From a virus: 64,000 nucleotides of DNA. The notes under the pieces were generated by a model. That model searched no databases, was not told the origin of the DNA, and worked only from the letters and a program-made list of their open reading frames with translations. Below are positions 24,134 through 32,688 of the stretch, one piece after another (the stretch's first letter is position 1; the number at the start of each line of letters is the position of its first letter). Location: positions 1 through 64,000 of the IMG/VR virus record IMGVR_UViG_3300047445_000186; one strand, written 5' to 3'. The position numbers and the translations under genes were made by a program.

Positions 24134-25957
24134 ATGAGCTCTCTCCCTATCACCACATGTCCAGACGGCGCAGGTTCAGTGAACACGACCGGAAATGGAC
24201 TCGCCCCTGTACAGACGTACATCCAACCTGACATTTGCGTCGGTGAGTGGGAAATTCCGGCGTGCTCGGATTCGTATCAAGAGCAGCTCGCAGCAGAGAA
24301 CCTGAACATCAGTGGGGCGCCACTGAATGTGTTCAAGCTCCTGGGTGTGCACGAGCAAGGGAAGTTGATTGACCTTGTCGGTCTTGGGCAAGCGCTGAAC
24401 AGCTCGGCAGATGCGTTCGATCTGCTCGGAAACAATTGGCTGTCAGCAGAGACGGGCATGGCCGTGCTCACGACCCCTGCTTGGATGGGGTACGATTTTG
24501 GAACGACTAAGACGTCGTTCGGTCAGGACGTGAACGCAAAGGGCCAACCTGCCGCGCAGCACATCACATCGTTCCGAATTACGCAACCGACTGAGGGTCG
24601 CAGAGCACTTCAAGTGCGAATTGAACGATCGACGGGCGGGTACAAGGTTGACCCTCTGAAGATCCGCTTTACCGGATCTGGGAATGGTTCAGTGCAAGGT
24701 TACACTCCGGGCGTTCAGGCGGTTCCGGGCACCTTCATGCTTGCTGCAAGTAGCGCTACAAACTTCTCGGTTCTTTTCACCGGGGCCACCACGGAGGTGG
24801 TCGGTGTTTGCACGGTAGGAGTACGCTTCAATAGTCTGCACGGTTCTTTCACGATCATTCCTGGTTCGATTCCATTCGAGGCTGGCGACATGTTCTCCCT
24901 TCCGGTTGAACTTGATTGGTACCGAGTAGATGTCTTGAACTTGCCAGACGTCGCAGGTGCGGTCCTTGCCCGCATCAAGCAATCCTCAGCTTCCCGTTAC
25001 TGGCGAATCGTCCCTACTTCCTTCAGTGGAGTTCATGACGATCAACCTTGGGAGGTTGAGAAGTTGGAGCTGTTCGACTACCAGACAACTCGTCTGGATG
25101 ACGTTCAAGACCAACTGTACCTGGAGAATCGCGATCGGGACTATGCTAAGCAATCAGTCCAGTTCAAAGTTTCGTACCAGCCGTTCGACGCCATTTCTGA
25201 CCTGTCGAAGTTTGGTTTCCAAGTTTCTGACATGTACTCGTTCACAACTGTATTCTCTACCATGATCGCGGCTTTGGGCCGTCCGATCGTGGTTGGGGAC
25301 GTGCTTGAAGTACCGTCTGAGATGCAGTACGACCAGAACCTGAAACCAGTCCGGAAGTTCCTTGAAGTCACAGACACTTCGTGGGGCTCTGACGGGTACA
25401 CCACTTCGTGGCGCCCAATCACGTTCAAGTTCCAAGCGACTCAATTGATCCCGAGCCAGGAAACACGCGACATTCTCGGCACCGTTGATACCCAGAAGTA
25501 TGTGGTCGACGATGGTAACTTCTTCGCTGGCATCGAGCAGATCAGCACCGGTCCTCTGACATCCTCCGAAGCTGTGAAGGCCGAGGCTGAGCTGGCAGTT
25601 CCTGAGACTGGCGCGAATGTCCGTGAAGTCGCTTCCGGTATGAATCGCTTCAATCAACCTGGCAGCTACGACGGCACTGGTTTGTACGTTGAAGATGGTC
25701 TGCCGCCAGATGCGCAGCCATACACCGAAGGCTTCAAGCTTCCAGACGTCGCTGGAGTTCAGGATGGCGCGTTCTTCCGTTTGAACTACGACCCAAAACT
25801 AAATATCGCTGCACGCCTGTACAAGTTCAGCAACGTGAAGAACCAGTGGATGTACGTTGAGACCGATCGTCGGAACGAACGCTCTGCACTGAAGCCATCA
25901 CAGCGCGAAATGTTCAATCAGACGAAGACAATCTCTCTCACATCTAAGACCGTCTAA
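24134..25957 (+). CDS. gp14: Neck protein gp14-like, enlarged
   Basis: A 607-residue protein. Residues about 360-455 (VSDMYSFTTVFSTMIAALGR, then VGDVLEVPSEMQYDQNLKPV and KFLEVTDTSWGSDGYT) match the T4 gp14 neck family, including the SQETRDILG motif. T4 gp14 is only 256 residues; the extra mass is an N-terminal and central beta-rich region (about residues 100-330) and a C-terminal region. It acts with gp13 in the neck. Its stop overlaps the following gene start (ATGA). Confidence 0.75.
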   Translation: MSSLPITTCPDGAGSVNTTGNGLAPVQTYIQPDICVGEWEIPACSDSYQEQLAAENLNISGAPLNVFKLLGVHEQGKLIDLVGLGQALNSSADAFDLLGNNWLSAETGMAVLTTPAWMGYDFGTTKTSFGQDVNAKGQPAAQHITSFRITQPTEGRRALQVRIERSTGGYKVDPLKIRFTGSGNGSVQGYTPGVQAVPGTFMLAASSATNFSVLFTGATTEVVGVCTVGVRFNSLHGSFTIIPGSIPFEAGDMFSLPVELDWYRVDVLNLPDVAGAVLARIKQSSASRYWRIVPTSFSGVHDDQPWEVEKLELFDYQTTRLDDVQDQLYLENRDRDYAKQSVQFKVSYQPFDAISDLSKFGFQVSDMYSFTTVFSTMIAALGRPIVVGDVLEVPSEMQYDQNLKPVRKFLEVTDTSWGSDGYTTSWRPITFKFQATQLIPSQETRDILGTVDTQKYVVDDGNFFAGIEQISTGPLTSSEAVKAEAELAVPETGANVREVASGMNRFNQPGSYDGTGLYVEDGLPPDAQPYTEGFKLPDVAGVQDGAFFRLNYDPKLNIAARLYKFSNVKNQWMYVETDRRNERSALKPSQREMFNQTKTISLTSKTV

Positions 25958-26835
25958 TGAAGCTCCTCGATCTTTTTGAATCAGCGAAATACACCCTCGA
26001 GCAGGAGTTTATCATCCGCTCGTGGGGTCAGGTCTTGTACCTTGACTACTTCGATTTGCCTGCTGGCCGCAGCACTATTGGCACCTATGATTTGGCTGTT
26101 CTCGTTCGTGAGTACAACGAGGCAATCAAGTCTGGCGATGAAGACAAGATCACCGAGCTGGATGAGTGGATCGCTGAAGGCGCGCCATTGAAGAACGGTA
26201 AGCACGTGCTCACAAAGGAAACTGTTGACGTTCTGCTCACGCGAGCGCAACATAAAGCTGGCAAGGAGATCACGCTCTATCGGTTCGATGAACGAGACAA
26301 TCCATTGAAGCCAGATGCGTGGATCAGCATGACCACGAAAGATAACGGATACGCAGGCGCACGTCGTGAATACCATCTGAAGGCAGATGACCTGATCATT
26401 GACGCACATGGTCTTGCTGATGACCAGGAAGTGATCGTGAATACGAACGTGCTTCTTAAGTCTACAAACGAAGCGTACCAGCCAGAGTGGGAGAAGCCAT
26501 GCTGGATCGTCGCAATCAAGAACACCCTTGGCGTCTCTGAAGAGAAGATCAAGGAGCTTGCTCTGAAGCATGACTGGGACGGAAAGAGCGATGGTCTTGC
26601 TGTCAAGAACGTGATCATGATCGTGTGGGATTTGATCGGCCATATGCCTGATCTGTCGCTCACGAAGGACTCGAGAGGCATGACACCAAAGGAGTTCTCT
26701 GGCACTCAAGGCAAGACTGGTCTCGTGTTCACGAAGGCGCACGTGATGCCGATGATCAATGGCAAGGTATCAAATTTCAACGGGCACGGCGAAGAAGAAA
26801 TCGCGGCGGTCGCCACGTACAAAGGTAAGAAATGA
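25957..26835 (+). CDS. Putative packaged ADP-ribosyltransferase-like effector with CTS
   Basis: A 292-residue protein beginning MKLLDLFESAKY, a CTS-like start with a gp21-type site LFE|S after residue 8. Residues 105-160 look like an ADP-ribosyltransferase core: ITLYRF (R109), the strand WISMTT (S124) and DDQEVIV (D156-Q-E158), matching R-S-(E/D)xE though with Asp at the first acidic position. The C-terminal half is not recognised. It sits between neck gp14 and sheath-completion gp15 in a late region. Likely carried in the head and injected, as T4 Alt is; the atypical DxE leaves activity uncertain. Confidence 0.55.
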   Translation: MKLLDLFESAKYTLEQEFIIRSWGQVLYLDYFDLPAGRSTIGTYDLAVLVREYNEAIKSGDEDKITELDEWIAEGAPLKNGKHVLTKETVDVLLTRAQHKAGKEITLYRFDERDNPLKPDAWISMTTKDNGYAGARREYHLKADDLIIDAHGLADDQEVIVNTNVLLKSTNEAYQPEWEKPCWIVAIKNTLGVSEEKIKELALKHDWDGKSDGLAVKNVIMIVWDLIGHMPDLSLTKDSRGMTPKEFSGTQGKTGLVFTKAHVMPMINGKVSNFNGHGEEEIAAVATYKGKK

Positions 26836-27302
26836 TTCTGCAGGAGATCCTTGACAGCGTATATCCGTTCAAGCTGAAGAAGCATGCTGACGGTATGTCG
26901 GCGTCGTTCGTGAATGCGAACAAGAAGCGCGTCTCGGTCTCCTTGGTTGGGTACCACATTCCAGAAACTGGTTGGTCGTACGAGATCCAGTTCGCGATCA
27001 AGAACAGCACTGAGTTAACAGGTGATGGTGATCAGTTCAAAATCTTTGCGACTGTTTCTGCAATCGTGCAGGAGTTCTTGAAGGTCAAGAGCGATTGGCG
27101 AGCATCAGGAGTTCCTGTGCTACTGTTCTGCACGGCAGATTCAGGTGGCCGTCATGGACTGTACAGGAAGCTTGTTCAGCGAGTAATCGCTGGTACGAAA
27201 TTCAAAATCAAAGAACCAACCGCTCTGCCGAAGAACGTGCAAGAGTGGTGGTCGCAGCTGGAGTTCTCCGGCGACTCATACATTATGGCAACAACACTAT
27301 GA
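26832..27302 (+). CDS. Hypothetical protein with short CTS-like start
   Basis: A 156-residue protein starting MILQEILDSVYPF, which resembles the hydrophobic-E-hydrophobic start of the packaged proteins but lacks a clean L-x-E cleavage site. Mixed alpha/beta; no motif found. It is overlap-coupled to its neighbours on both sides, between an ART-like gene and gp15. Possibly another head protein or a partner of the ART-like gene upstream. Confidence 0.55.
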   Translation: MILQEILDSVYPFKLKKHADGMSASFVNANKKRVSVSLVGYHIPETGWSYEIQFAIKNSTELTGDGDQFKIFATVSAIVQEFLKVKSDWRASGVPVLLFCTADSGGRHGLYRKLVQRVIAGTKFKIKEPTALPKNVQEWWSQLEFSGDSYIMATTL

Positions 27303-28084
27303 TCAATAACTACTGGTTCGATAATCAACTGCGGAGCTACATCCTGCAGTTCGTCTCGATCTTCCAAGGTCTGCAAGTACAGACTGGTTCTGGCGAGTGC
27401 GATGAGGTTCAGCGAATCACCGTACCATGCGTGATCGGTAACAAGGACCGTGTCGTCGCAGCTCTGCACACTGGGAATACAGACAATCGCGTGTTCAGCC
27501 TGCCAACAATGTCCGTGCACATGCAAGGTCTGCAGCTCGCTCCTGAACGTCGGAAGGTTCAAGCATTCGTGGATCAGCGAGTGACCATGAAGGCTGGTGG
27601 CGTGTTCCCGCAAGACTTGACGACCGTTAAGCGCGCGATGCCAATCCCGTACAACATGACGATCGAACTGAGCATCTACGCGTCGAACACTCTGCAACGC
27701 GATCAGATCCTAGAGCAAATCCTCGTGCTGTTCAATCCGGATCTGCAGATCCAGAAGTCTGATGGTGCATTCGACTGGACACGTCTGACAAAGGTTGAAC
27801 TGACTGACATCGCGAACGAAGAGAACTATCCATCGGCGACTGATCGCCGCATGATCGTCTGGACTCTGTCGTTCGAGCTGCCGATCTTCCTGAGCGTTCC
27901 GATGGGCGTGAAGGATGACTTGGTCCGGAAGGTCATTATCCAGATTGGTTCGCTAGATACTCTAGTAGTGAATGAAGTTGACGAGAATGGAGAACTGACT
28001 CCGTTCGGCACTCCAATTGCTCGTATCGAGTACGACACCCGCGACCCTGTAGGTCCAATTCCTGACGGCCCAGTCCAAGTATGA
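27299..28084 (+). CDS. gp15: Tail sheath stabiliser / tail completion protein gp15
   Basis: A 261-residue protein matching T4 gp15 (272 residues): N-terminal NNYWFDNQLRSYILQF...F, then a central PIPYNMTIELSIYASN, QILEQILVLFNPD and DRRMIVWTLSFEL. gp15 caps the tail tube and sheath at the head-proximal end. The ATG overlapping the preceding stop is used instead of a long upstream extension that would overlap the preceding gene. Confidence 0.85.
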   Translation: MINNYWFDNQLRSYILQFVSIFQGLQVQTGSGECDEVQRITVPCVIGNKDRVVAALHTGNTDNRVFSLPTMSVHMQGLQLAPERRKVQAFVDQRVTMKAGGVFPQDLTTVKRAMPIPYNMTIELSIYASNTLQRDQILEQILVLFNPDLQIQKSDGAFDWTRLTKVELTDIANEENYPSATDRRMIVWTLSFELPIFLSVPMGVKDDLVRKVIIQIGSLDTLVVNEVDENGELTPFGTPIARIEYDTRDPVGPIPDGPVQV

Positions 28085-29667
28085 TTTCATTCAAGCAATT
28101 CCTCGCCGAAAAGGCAATGAACAAAGGCGCGTACGCTAAGGCTGCGGCCCGCGTAGGCGGAGACGCACGTATCGGTTTTGAGATCGAAGTCGTTGTTCCA
28201 GCAAAAACCGCAATGCACGTCGGTCCTTCTGAAACGAAGGACGATCCGTCGAACATCGAAGACATCCGTAAGTACGACTCTCTGAGCGAGTTCGAGGTCA
28301 CGTTCTATGTGACGCAGAATGATCGTGCAAAGATCAATCGTGACTTCGGAGACTGGGTGGCAGCCCAGGAAGATGACTGGGTTGAGGGGAACTGGCACTC
28401 ATTCGTTGATGACGACGAGCATGAAGACAATCCAGATCGCGCTGAGAAGAATGCGCGCCGTGAAGCCGCACGTGAGTACGACAAGTCTGACGACACCTTT
28501 GATGTCTGGGTTGATCGTGAATTCAGAACCTCAAAGTCATTCGTTGATTTCTACGATCTTGAGCCAAACTACGGCTGGCACAACGACTACACGGTGTACA
28601 CGTCTGATCCACAAGGCGAGTCCGAGATGTACATGAACGGCTGGGGTGAGACAGCAAAGTACATGGCACAGCAGCTCGAGCTGATCGTAAAGAACAAGGT
28701 CGTCGTGAACGGTTCCGGCTATTCAAGCTGGAACCTTACCCATGACACCTCGATCAAAGACGATCAAGGCACTGATTACGAATCAGGCATGAACGGGTAC
28801 GGTATTGAAATCGTCTCTCCTCCGCTGAAGTTCGAAACCGCGTTCACTCTCCTTGAAGCTGTTCTCCGTTGGGTAGATCGGAACGGCATGAACACGAATG
28901 AGACGACTGGCATTCACATGAACATGTCTCTGAACGACATGGCTGATTTCGATCCATTGAAGCTCGTGCTGTTCATGGGTGACAAGCACATCCTTGAGAA
29001 GTTCAATCGTCTTTCGAACACGTTCACTCGCTCGCAGATTCAGCTTGCTGCTGACGGCGTCGAGATGACTGGCACTCTGCCAAAGGGCGTGGCTGAGATT
29101 GAGAAGGCTGCTCGTGAATCGCTGAAGACTTCAGGTAAGTACTTCTCGGTTAATCTGAACCACATGCCGAAGTACCTCGAGTTCCGCGCTGCTGGCGGTC
29201 CAGGATACCACAAGCGAATCGCTGATCTGCACGAATTGATGGGCCGTTGGCTGACCGCCATGGAGATCGCAACCGATCCGGCACGTGAACGGAAAGAGTA
29301 CCTGAAAAAGATCGCGAAGCTCGCAGGGCTGACATCGATCGGTAAGGCGCAACAAGGCGATTCAGTCGAGAAGTCATTCAAGGACGCAGTTCTTGGTCCA
29401 CGCGGTCGTCGCTGGCTCTGGGACGGCGTCCAAAAGGCTCTTGAGTCTGGTGATGCAGCAAAGATCAAGACGGCTCTGAAGTCGCTCGTGATGGAGATCA
29501 TTTCCGATTACGAAGACGGATCGCCAAAGAAGCCGACCTTTAAACAGGTAAAAGAAGCCCGTGCAATGTTCAAGCAGGCCGGAGTGAAACTGAATGATTT
29601 GCAGGGAGACGACAAAGAACTGCGCGGCGCGTACGCAAAATTCAATCACATTTGGAGTGTCGACTGA
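28081..29667 (+). CDS. Putative packaged amidoligase-like enzyme with CTS
   Basis: A 528-residue protein. The N-terminus MISFKQFLAEKAM is a near match to the T4 internal-protein CTS (MKTYQEFIAEA), with cleavage expected after LAE (residue 10). The following region fits the phage/bacterial amidoligase family: GFEIEV (32-37), W217 with HDTS (221-224), GIEIVSPPL (241-249) and TGIHMNM (276-282); a Gly-rich FRAAGGPGYH follows near 370. Amidoligases join carboxylates and amines using ATP and are often linked to peptide or cell-wall modification. The usual second histidine of TGxHxH is Asn here. It lies between gp15 and the sheath. The substrate is unknown. Confidence 0.65.
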   Translation: MISFKQFLAEKAMNKGAYAKAAARVGGDARIGFEIEVVVPAKTAMHVGPSETKDDPSNIEDIRKYDSLSEFEVTFYVTQNDRAKINRDFGDWVAAQEDDWVEGNWHSFVDDDEHEDNPDRAEKNARREAAREYDKSDDTFDVWVDREFRTSKSFVDFYDLEPNYGWHNDYTVYTSDPQGESEMYMNGWGETAKYMAQQLELIVKNKVVVNGSGYSSWNLTHDTSIKDDQGTDYESGMNGYGIEIVSPPLKFETAFTLLEAVLRWVDRNGMNTNETTGIHMNMSLNDMADFDPLKLVLFMGDKHILEKFNRLSNTFTRSQIQLAADGVEMTGTLPKGVAEIEKAARESLKTSGKYFSVNLNHMPKYLEFRAAGGPGYHKRIADLHELMGRWLTAMEIATDPARERKEYLKKIAKLAGLTSIGKAQQGDSVEKSFKDAVLGPRGRRWLWDGVQKALESGDAAKIKTALKSLVMEIISDYEDGSPKKPTFKQVKEARAMFKQAGVKLNDLQGDDKELRGAYAKFNHIWSVD

Positions 29668-29705
29668 AAGTGCACTGGTTCTCGAAGCACTTTCCGGCAC
29701 GGTCC

Positions 29706-29711
29706 TAAATA
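29706..29711 (+). promoter_or_regulatory. Late promoter core TAAATA
   Basis: GGTCCTAAATACCTAG lies about 60 bases upstream of the sheath gene. Confidence 0.75.
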
Positions 29712-29730
29712 CCTAGAACCAAAACCCAGC

Positions 29731-29746
29731 AGTCAGAATTCTGACT
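29731..29746 (+). promoter_or_regulatory. 16-bp perfect palindrome in the sheath leader
   Basis: AGTCAGAATTCTGACT lies between the late start site (about 29717) and the sheath ATG. In RNA it gives a 6-bp stem with an AAUU loop, a possible 5-prime stabiliser. Confidence 0.5.
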
Positions 29747-29771
29747 CTTAACCCCTCGTAGGAGATCTAAC

Positions 29772-31613
29772 ATGCCATCCCTCGTTTCTCCAGGTGTATC
29801 CGTATCGGTCACCAACGAAGCGCTCTACTTCGCAGCTGCAGCACCGACTGTCCCGCTGTTCTTCATCGCCACCAAGGCCGGCAAGACCCAACCAAATGGC
29901 GTTACCCCAGCCGCCGGTACACTTGAATCTGGTGTTGTCCGCACTGTCACGTCGCTTCAGCAATCGCTCGAGCTGTACGGTGTGCCATCGTTCCGCAAGG
30001 ACTCGTCCGGCAATGAATTCCACGGCGATTCCCGCAATGAATACGGCCTGTTCGCTCTGAACCAAGCTCTCGGCGCTCTGTCGCGTGCTTATGTTGTCCG
30101 CGCTGACGTTGACCTCTCTGACGCTCCAGACACGTTCATCTCGTTCGGCACTCCAGTCGTTCTCGCAGGCTCGACCCTGTACAACGGTATCGGCAATGGC
30201 ACGATCGCAACGATCACCGCAACCGACAGCAAGGTGAAGCCACAAACGATCTCGATTCTGTTCACGTCCGCAACGACGTTCGCAGTATCCGGTTCGGTCT
30301 CCGGCTACATCGGTGCTGGTGTCGTTGGTACGCCTTTTGCTTCGTCGAAGGTGAACTTCACGATCACAGCAGGCGTTGTTCCATTCGTCGCTGGTGACGC
30401 ATACCTGTTCGATCTGGTTTACACCTCGGTCTTCACCGGCACCGGTAACGGCAAGCTGGTTTCCCTGGTTCCAGACACGCTCGCAGTTCCAGAAACTGTC
30501 ACGATCAAGTTCACTTCGCCAACGGCATTCACGGTCGTCGGTTCGGTCTCCGGCTCCGGTACTCCAGGCACTGTTGGTACTCCGTACGACAACATGCGCA
30601 TGCAGTTCACTGTGAACGCAGGCACGACTCCATTCGCAGTGGATGACCAGTTCGTTGTGACCGTCACGGAAGTTACTGTCGCTGCTCAACTCGGTTCGAA
30701 CGATGCTGCAAAGCGCGTCACGATCGTTACGGCTCTCCAAGCTGCAATCAACGGCAATCTGGATGTTCGCTCGGAACGCTACGAGTACAACATCATCGCT
30801 GCTCCTGGTTACCCAGAAGTTTCCGATGAACTGGCTGCTCTCGCATCCGACGTTCTGTACGAAGCAGTTGTTATCGCTGACACCCCAATGAACAAGACGC
30901 CTGACCAAGTCGCTCAATGGGCACTGACTTCGTCGCGTACTTCGAACGAAAGCGTCGCGTACTACTACCCATGGGGTCTCGCATCGAACCTCGACGGTCG
31001 TGATGTCCTGATCGCTCCATCGGGTATCGCTATCCGTACGATCGCTGTGTCTGATCAACAAGGTTACGTCTGGTCTGCAGCCGCAGGTGCTCAGCGTGGT
31101 GTTGTTACTGGTGTCTCGAAGGTTGGTTATGTTTCCGGCATGCTCGGTACCGCTACCACGTTCGTTGAAGCCAATCTGAACAACGGTCAGCGCGACAATC
31201 TGTACGAAGCACAGAAGAACATCAACCCAATCACGTTCTTCCCAGGTCGCGGTATCTTGGTTTGGGGTCAGAAGACTTCCGCTCCAGCAAACTCGGCAAT
31301 GGACCGCCTGAACGTTGTTCGTCTGGTTGCTTACCTCCGTCGTGTTCTCCGTAAGGGTGGCATGCCGTTCGTGTTCGAACCAAATGACCAGATCACTCGC
31401 GACAACTTGAAGGCAGCTGCCGATGGCATGCTGAACGACATCATGTCGAAGCGCGGTCTGTACGACTACGCAACGAAGTGCGATGCATCGAACAACACCG
31501 GCACTCGTATCGACAACAACGAGCTCTGGCTCGACGTTGGTATCAAGCCAGTGAAGACGGCGGAATTCTTGTACATTCCTATCCGTCTGGTTAGCACTGA
31601 CACTAGCTTCTAA
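29772..31613 (+). CDS. gp18: Tail sheath protein gp18
   Basis: A 613-residue contractile sheath subunit (T4 gp18 is 659). N-terminus PSLVSPGVSVSVTNEA is typical. A repeated beta domain (about residues 120-300) precedes the conserved YYPWGLASNLDGRDVLIAPS region, KNINPITFFPGRGILVWGQK and the C-terminal ELWLDVGIKPVKTAEF. It has its own late promoter and a strong GTAGGAGATC ribosome site, and is followed by a terminator and then the tube gene. Confidence 0.93.
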   Translation: MPSLVSPGVSVSVTNEALYFAAAAPTVPLFFIATKAGKTQPNGVTPAAGTLESGVVRTVTSLQQSLELYGVPSFRKDSSGNEFHGDSRNEYGLFALNQALGALSRAYVVRADVDLSDAPDTFISFGTPVVLAGSTLYNGIGNGTIATITATDSKVKPQTISILFTSATTFAVSGSVSGYIGAGVVGTPFASSKVNFTITAGVVPFVAGDAYLFDLVYTSVFTGTGNGKLVSLVPDTLAVPETVTIKFTSPTAFTVVGSVSGSGTPGTVGTPYDNMRMQFTVNAGTTPFAVDDQFVVTVTEVTVAAQLGSNDAAKRVTIVTALQAAINGNLDVRSERYEYNIIAAPGYPEVSDELAALASDVLYEAVVIADTPMNKTPDQVAQWALTSSRTSNESVAYYYPWGLASNLDGRDVLIAPSGIAIRTIAVSDQQGYVWSAAAGAQRGVVTGVSKVGYVSGMLGTATTFVEANLNNGQRDNLYEAQKNINPITFFPGRGILVWGQKTSAPANSAMDRLNVVRLVAYLRRVLRKGGMPFVFEPNDQITRDNLKAAADGMLNDIMSKRGLYDYATKCDASNNTGTRIDNNELWLDVGIKPVKTAEFLYIPIRLVSTDTSF

Positions 31614-31630
31614 TCCAAGCTAACTGTACA

Positions 31631-31657
31631 AAGGGTCCGGCTTTGCTGGGCCCTTTT
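31631..31657 (+). terminator. Rho-independent terminator after gp18
   Basis: AAGGGTCC-GGCTTTGCT-GGGCCCTT with one G.U pair, then TTCC. Confidence 0.8.
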
Positions 31658-31688
31658 CCATTTCTGCTATCGGAAATGGCTTACGCAC

Positions 31689-31710
31689 TAAATAAGGCTG
31701 TAAAGCTTAT
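31689..31710 (+). promoter_or_regulatory. Late promoter overlapping a GUAA-tetraloop hairpin
   Basis: TAAATA (31689-31694) overlaps the left arm of ATAAG(G)CT-GTAA-AGCTTAT (31692-31710). The late start site falls in the loop, so the hairpin forms only in read-through RNA. The tube ATG follows at 31728. Confidence 0.65.
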
Positions 31711-31727
31711 CTCAACTGGAGTCAATT

Positions 31728-32321
31728 ATGGCAACACTTTCGAATTTCGGTATCCCAGGCGCTGGCTCTGGCGTGCTGCATCCGAAGCTCAAGAACAAGT
31801 GGCGCATCACGTTCCAAGACATTGGCCGTTTGGTTGCTGGGCATAACAGCCGCAATCTGACGATGCAGTCTACCACCGTGTCGCGCCCTCAAGTAGAATT
31901 TGAAGAAGTCGCAATCCATCGCTACAACTCGACGGCATACGTCGCTGGGAAGCACACATGGTCGCCAATGAGCCTGACGCTCGAAGACGACATCGGTGGT
32001 CTCGCTTCGAAGGTCGTGAAGGCACAACTTGAAACGCAACAGCGTCTCGTTGGTGTGGATCTCGACGGTCGTTGGTTGAACACCGCTGCTACCGGTTCCG
32101 ACTACAAGTTCGGCGTTAAGCTCGAACAACTGGATGGTGACGAAGGCGTTGTTGAAACGTGGATTCTGGAAGGCGTGTTCATTCAGTCCGCAGAATTCGG
32201 CGATCTGGATTACTCCGCTTCGGAAGCTGCTACGATTCAGCTCTCCCTGCGCTTTGACCACGCTCGCTCGGTCGATAGCGGTGAAGGTTACGGTACGGCT
32301 CTGGGCGGTAACGTCGCTTAA
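31728..32321 (+). CDS. gp19: Tail tube protein gp19
   Basis: A 197-residue inner tube subunit (T4 gp19 is 163). N-terminal MATLSNFGIPGAGSG, then KLKNKWRITF, an internal STTVSRPQVEFEEV loop, DDIGGLASKVV and LEGVFIQSAEFGDLDY match the T4-like tube fold. It follows the sheath as in T4 and ends at a terminator. Confidence 0.9.
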   Translation: MATLSNFGIPGAGSGVLHPKLKNKWRITFQDIGRLVAGHNSRNLTMQSTTVSRPQVEFEEVAIHRYNSTAYVAGKHTWSPMSLTLEDDIGGLASKVVKAQLETQQRLVGVDLDGRWLNTAATGSDYKFGVKLEQLDGDEGVVETWILEGVFIQSAEFGDLDYSASEAATIQLSLRFDHARSVDSGEGYGTALGGNVA

Positions 32322-32572
32322 TTAGTCGCGCTGTCTGACAGATTTAGAGGACCTTTCGAGGTCCTCTTTTGTTTTGCCTTCGAGCATGCATTTCGCTCTG
32401 CCTCCTCCCAGGTTTCACCATATCCCCAGGCGCAGGTCCCGTCTTTGAGCTCCACGTACACGCCACACGTTTGGTGATGGTGGTGATTTTGCAGCATCGC
32501 GGCAGGCAAGAACGCACGCTGATGGACCTCGTGATCTACATCACCGCCGAATAGGTAGCTCAATAGTGTCAT
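32318..32572 (-). CDS. Possible minus-strand small protein
   Basis: An 84-residue frame on the minus strand covers the otherwise empty stretch between the tube gene and the next late promoter. Its centre, CGVYVELKDGTCAWGYGETWEEAERNA, looks protein-like (a short strand pair then GxTxEEAxxNA, as in HicB-type domains). There is a possible -35/-10 on the minus strand upstream (TTTACA, 17 bases, TACAGG), but the ribosome site is weak and the frame runs through the gp19 terminator. Real but uncertain. Confidence 0.4.
   Translation of the reverse strand: MTLLSYLFGGDVDHEVHQRAFLPAAMLQNHHHHQTCGVYVELKDGTCAWGYGETWEEAERNACSKAKQKRTSKGPLNLSDSATN
32346..32376 (+). terminator. Rho-independent terminator after gp19
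   Basis: AGAGGACC-TTTCGA-GGTCCTCT is followed by TTTGTTTTG. Confidence 0.9.
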
Positions 32573-32651
32573 GAACCGATTTTAACCCGAACCCCTGTAT
32601 CGGACTTGTTATCAGTTGTAAAACCGGTACAGACTGCTTGGCACTGTTCGC

Positions 32652-32657
32652 TAAATA
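32652..32657 (+). promoter_or_regulatory. Late promoter core TAAATA
   Basis: TTCGCTAAATACATG lies 32 bases upstream of the AAA+ gene. The leader contains a small CACT-AAAA-AGTG hairpin and no strong ribosome site. Confidence 0.7.
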
Positions 32658-32688
32658 CATGACATCATAATTCACTAAAAAGTGTCAC

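Noticed and set aside
25800-25805. TAAATA near the end of the gp14-like gene, a possible promoter for the ART-like gene at 25957
   Set aside because: Reads ACTAAATATC within codons for Leu-Asn-Ile; plausible, but no independent support. The same holds for 39010-39015.
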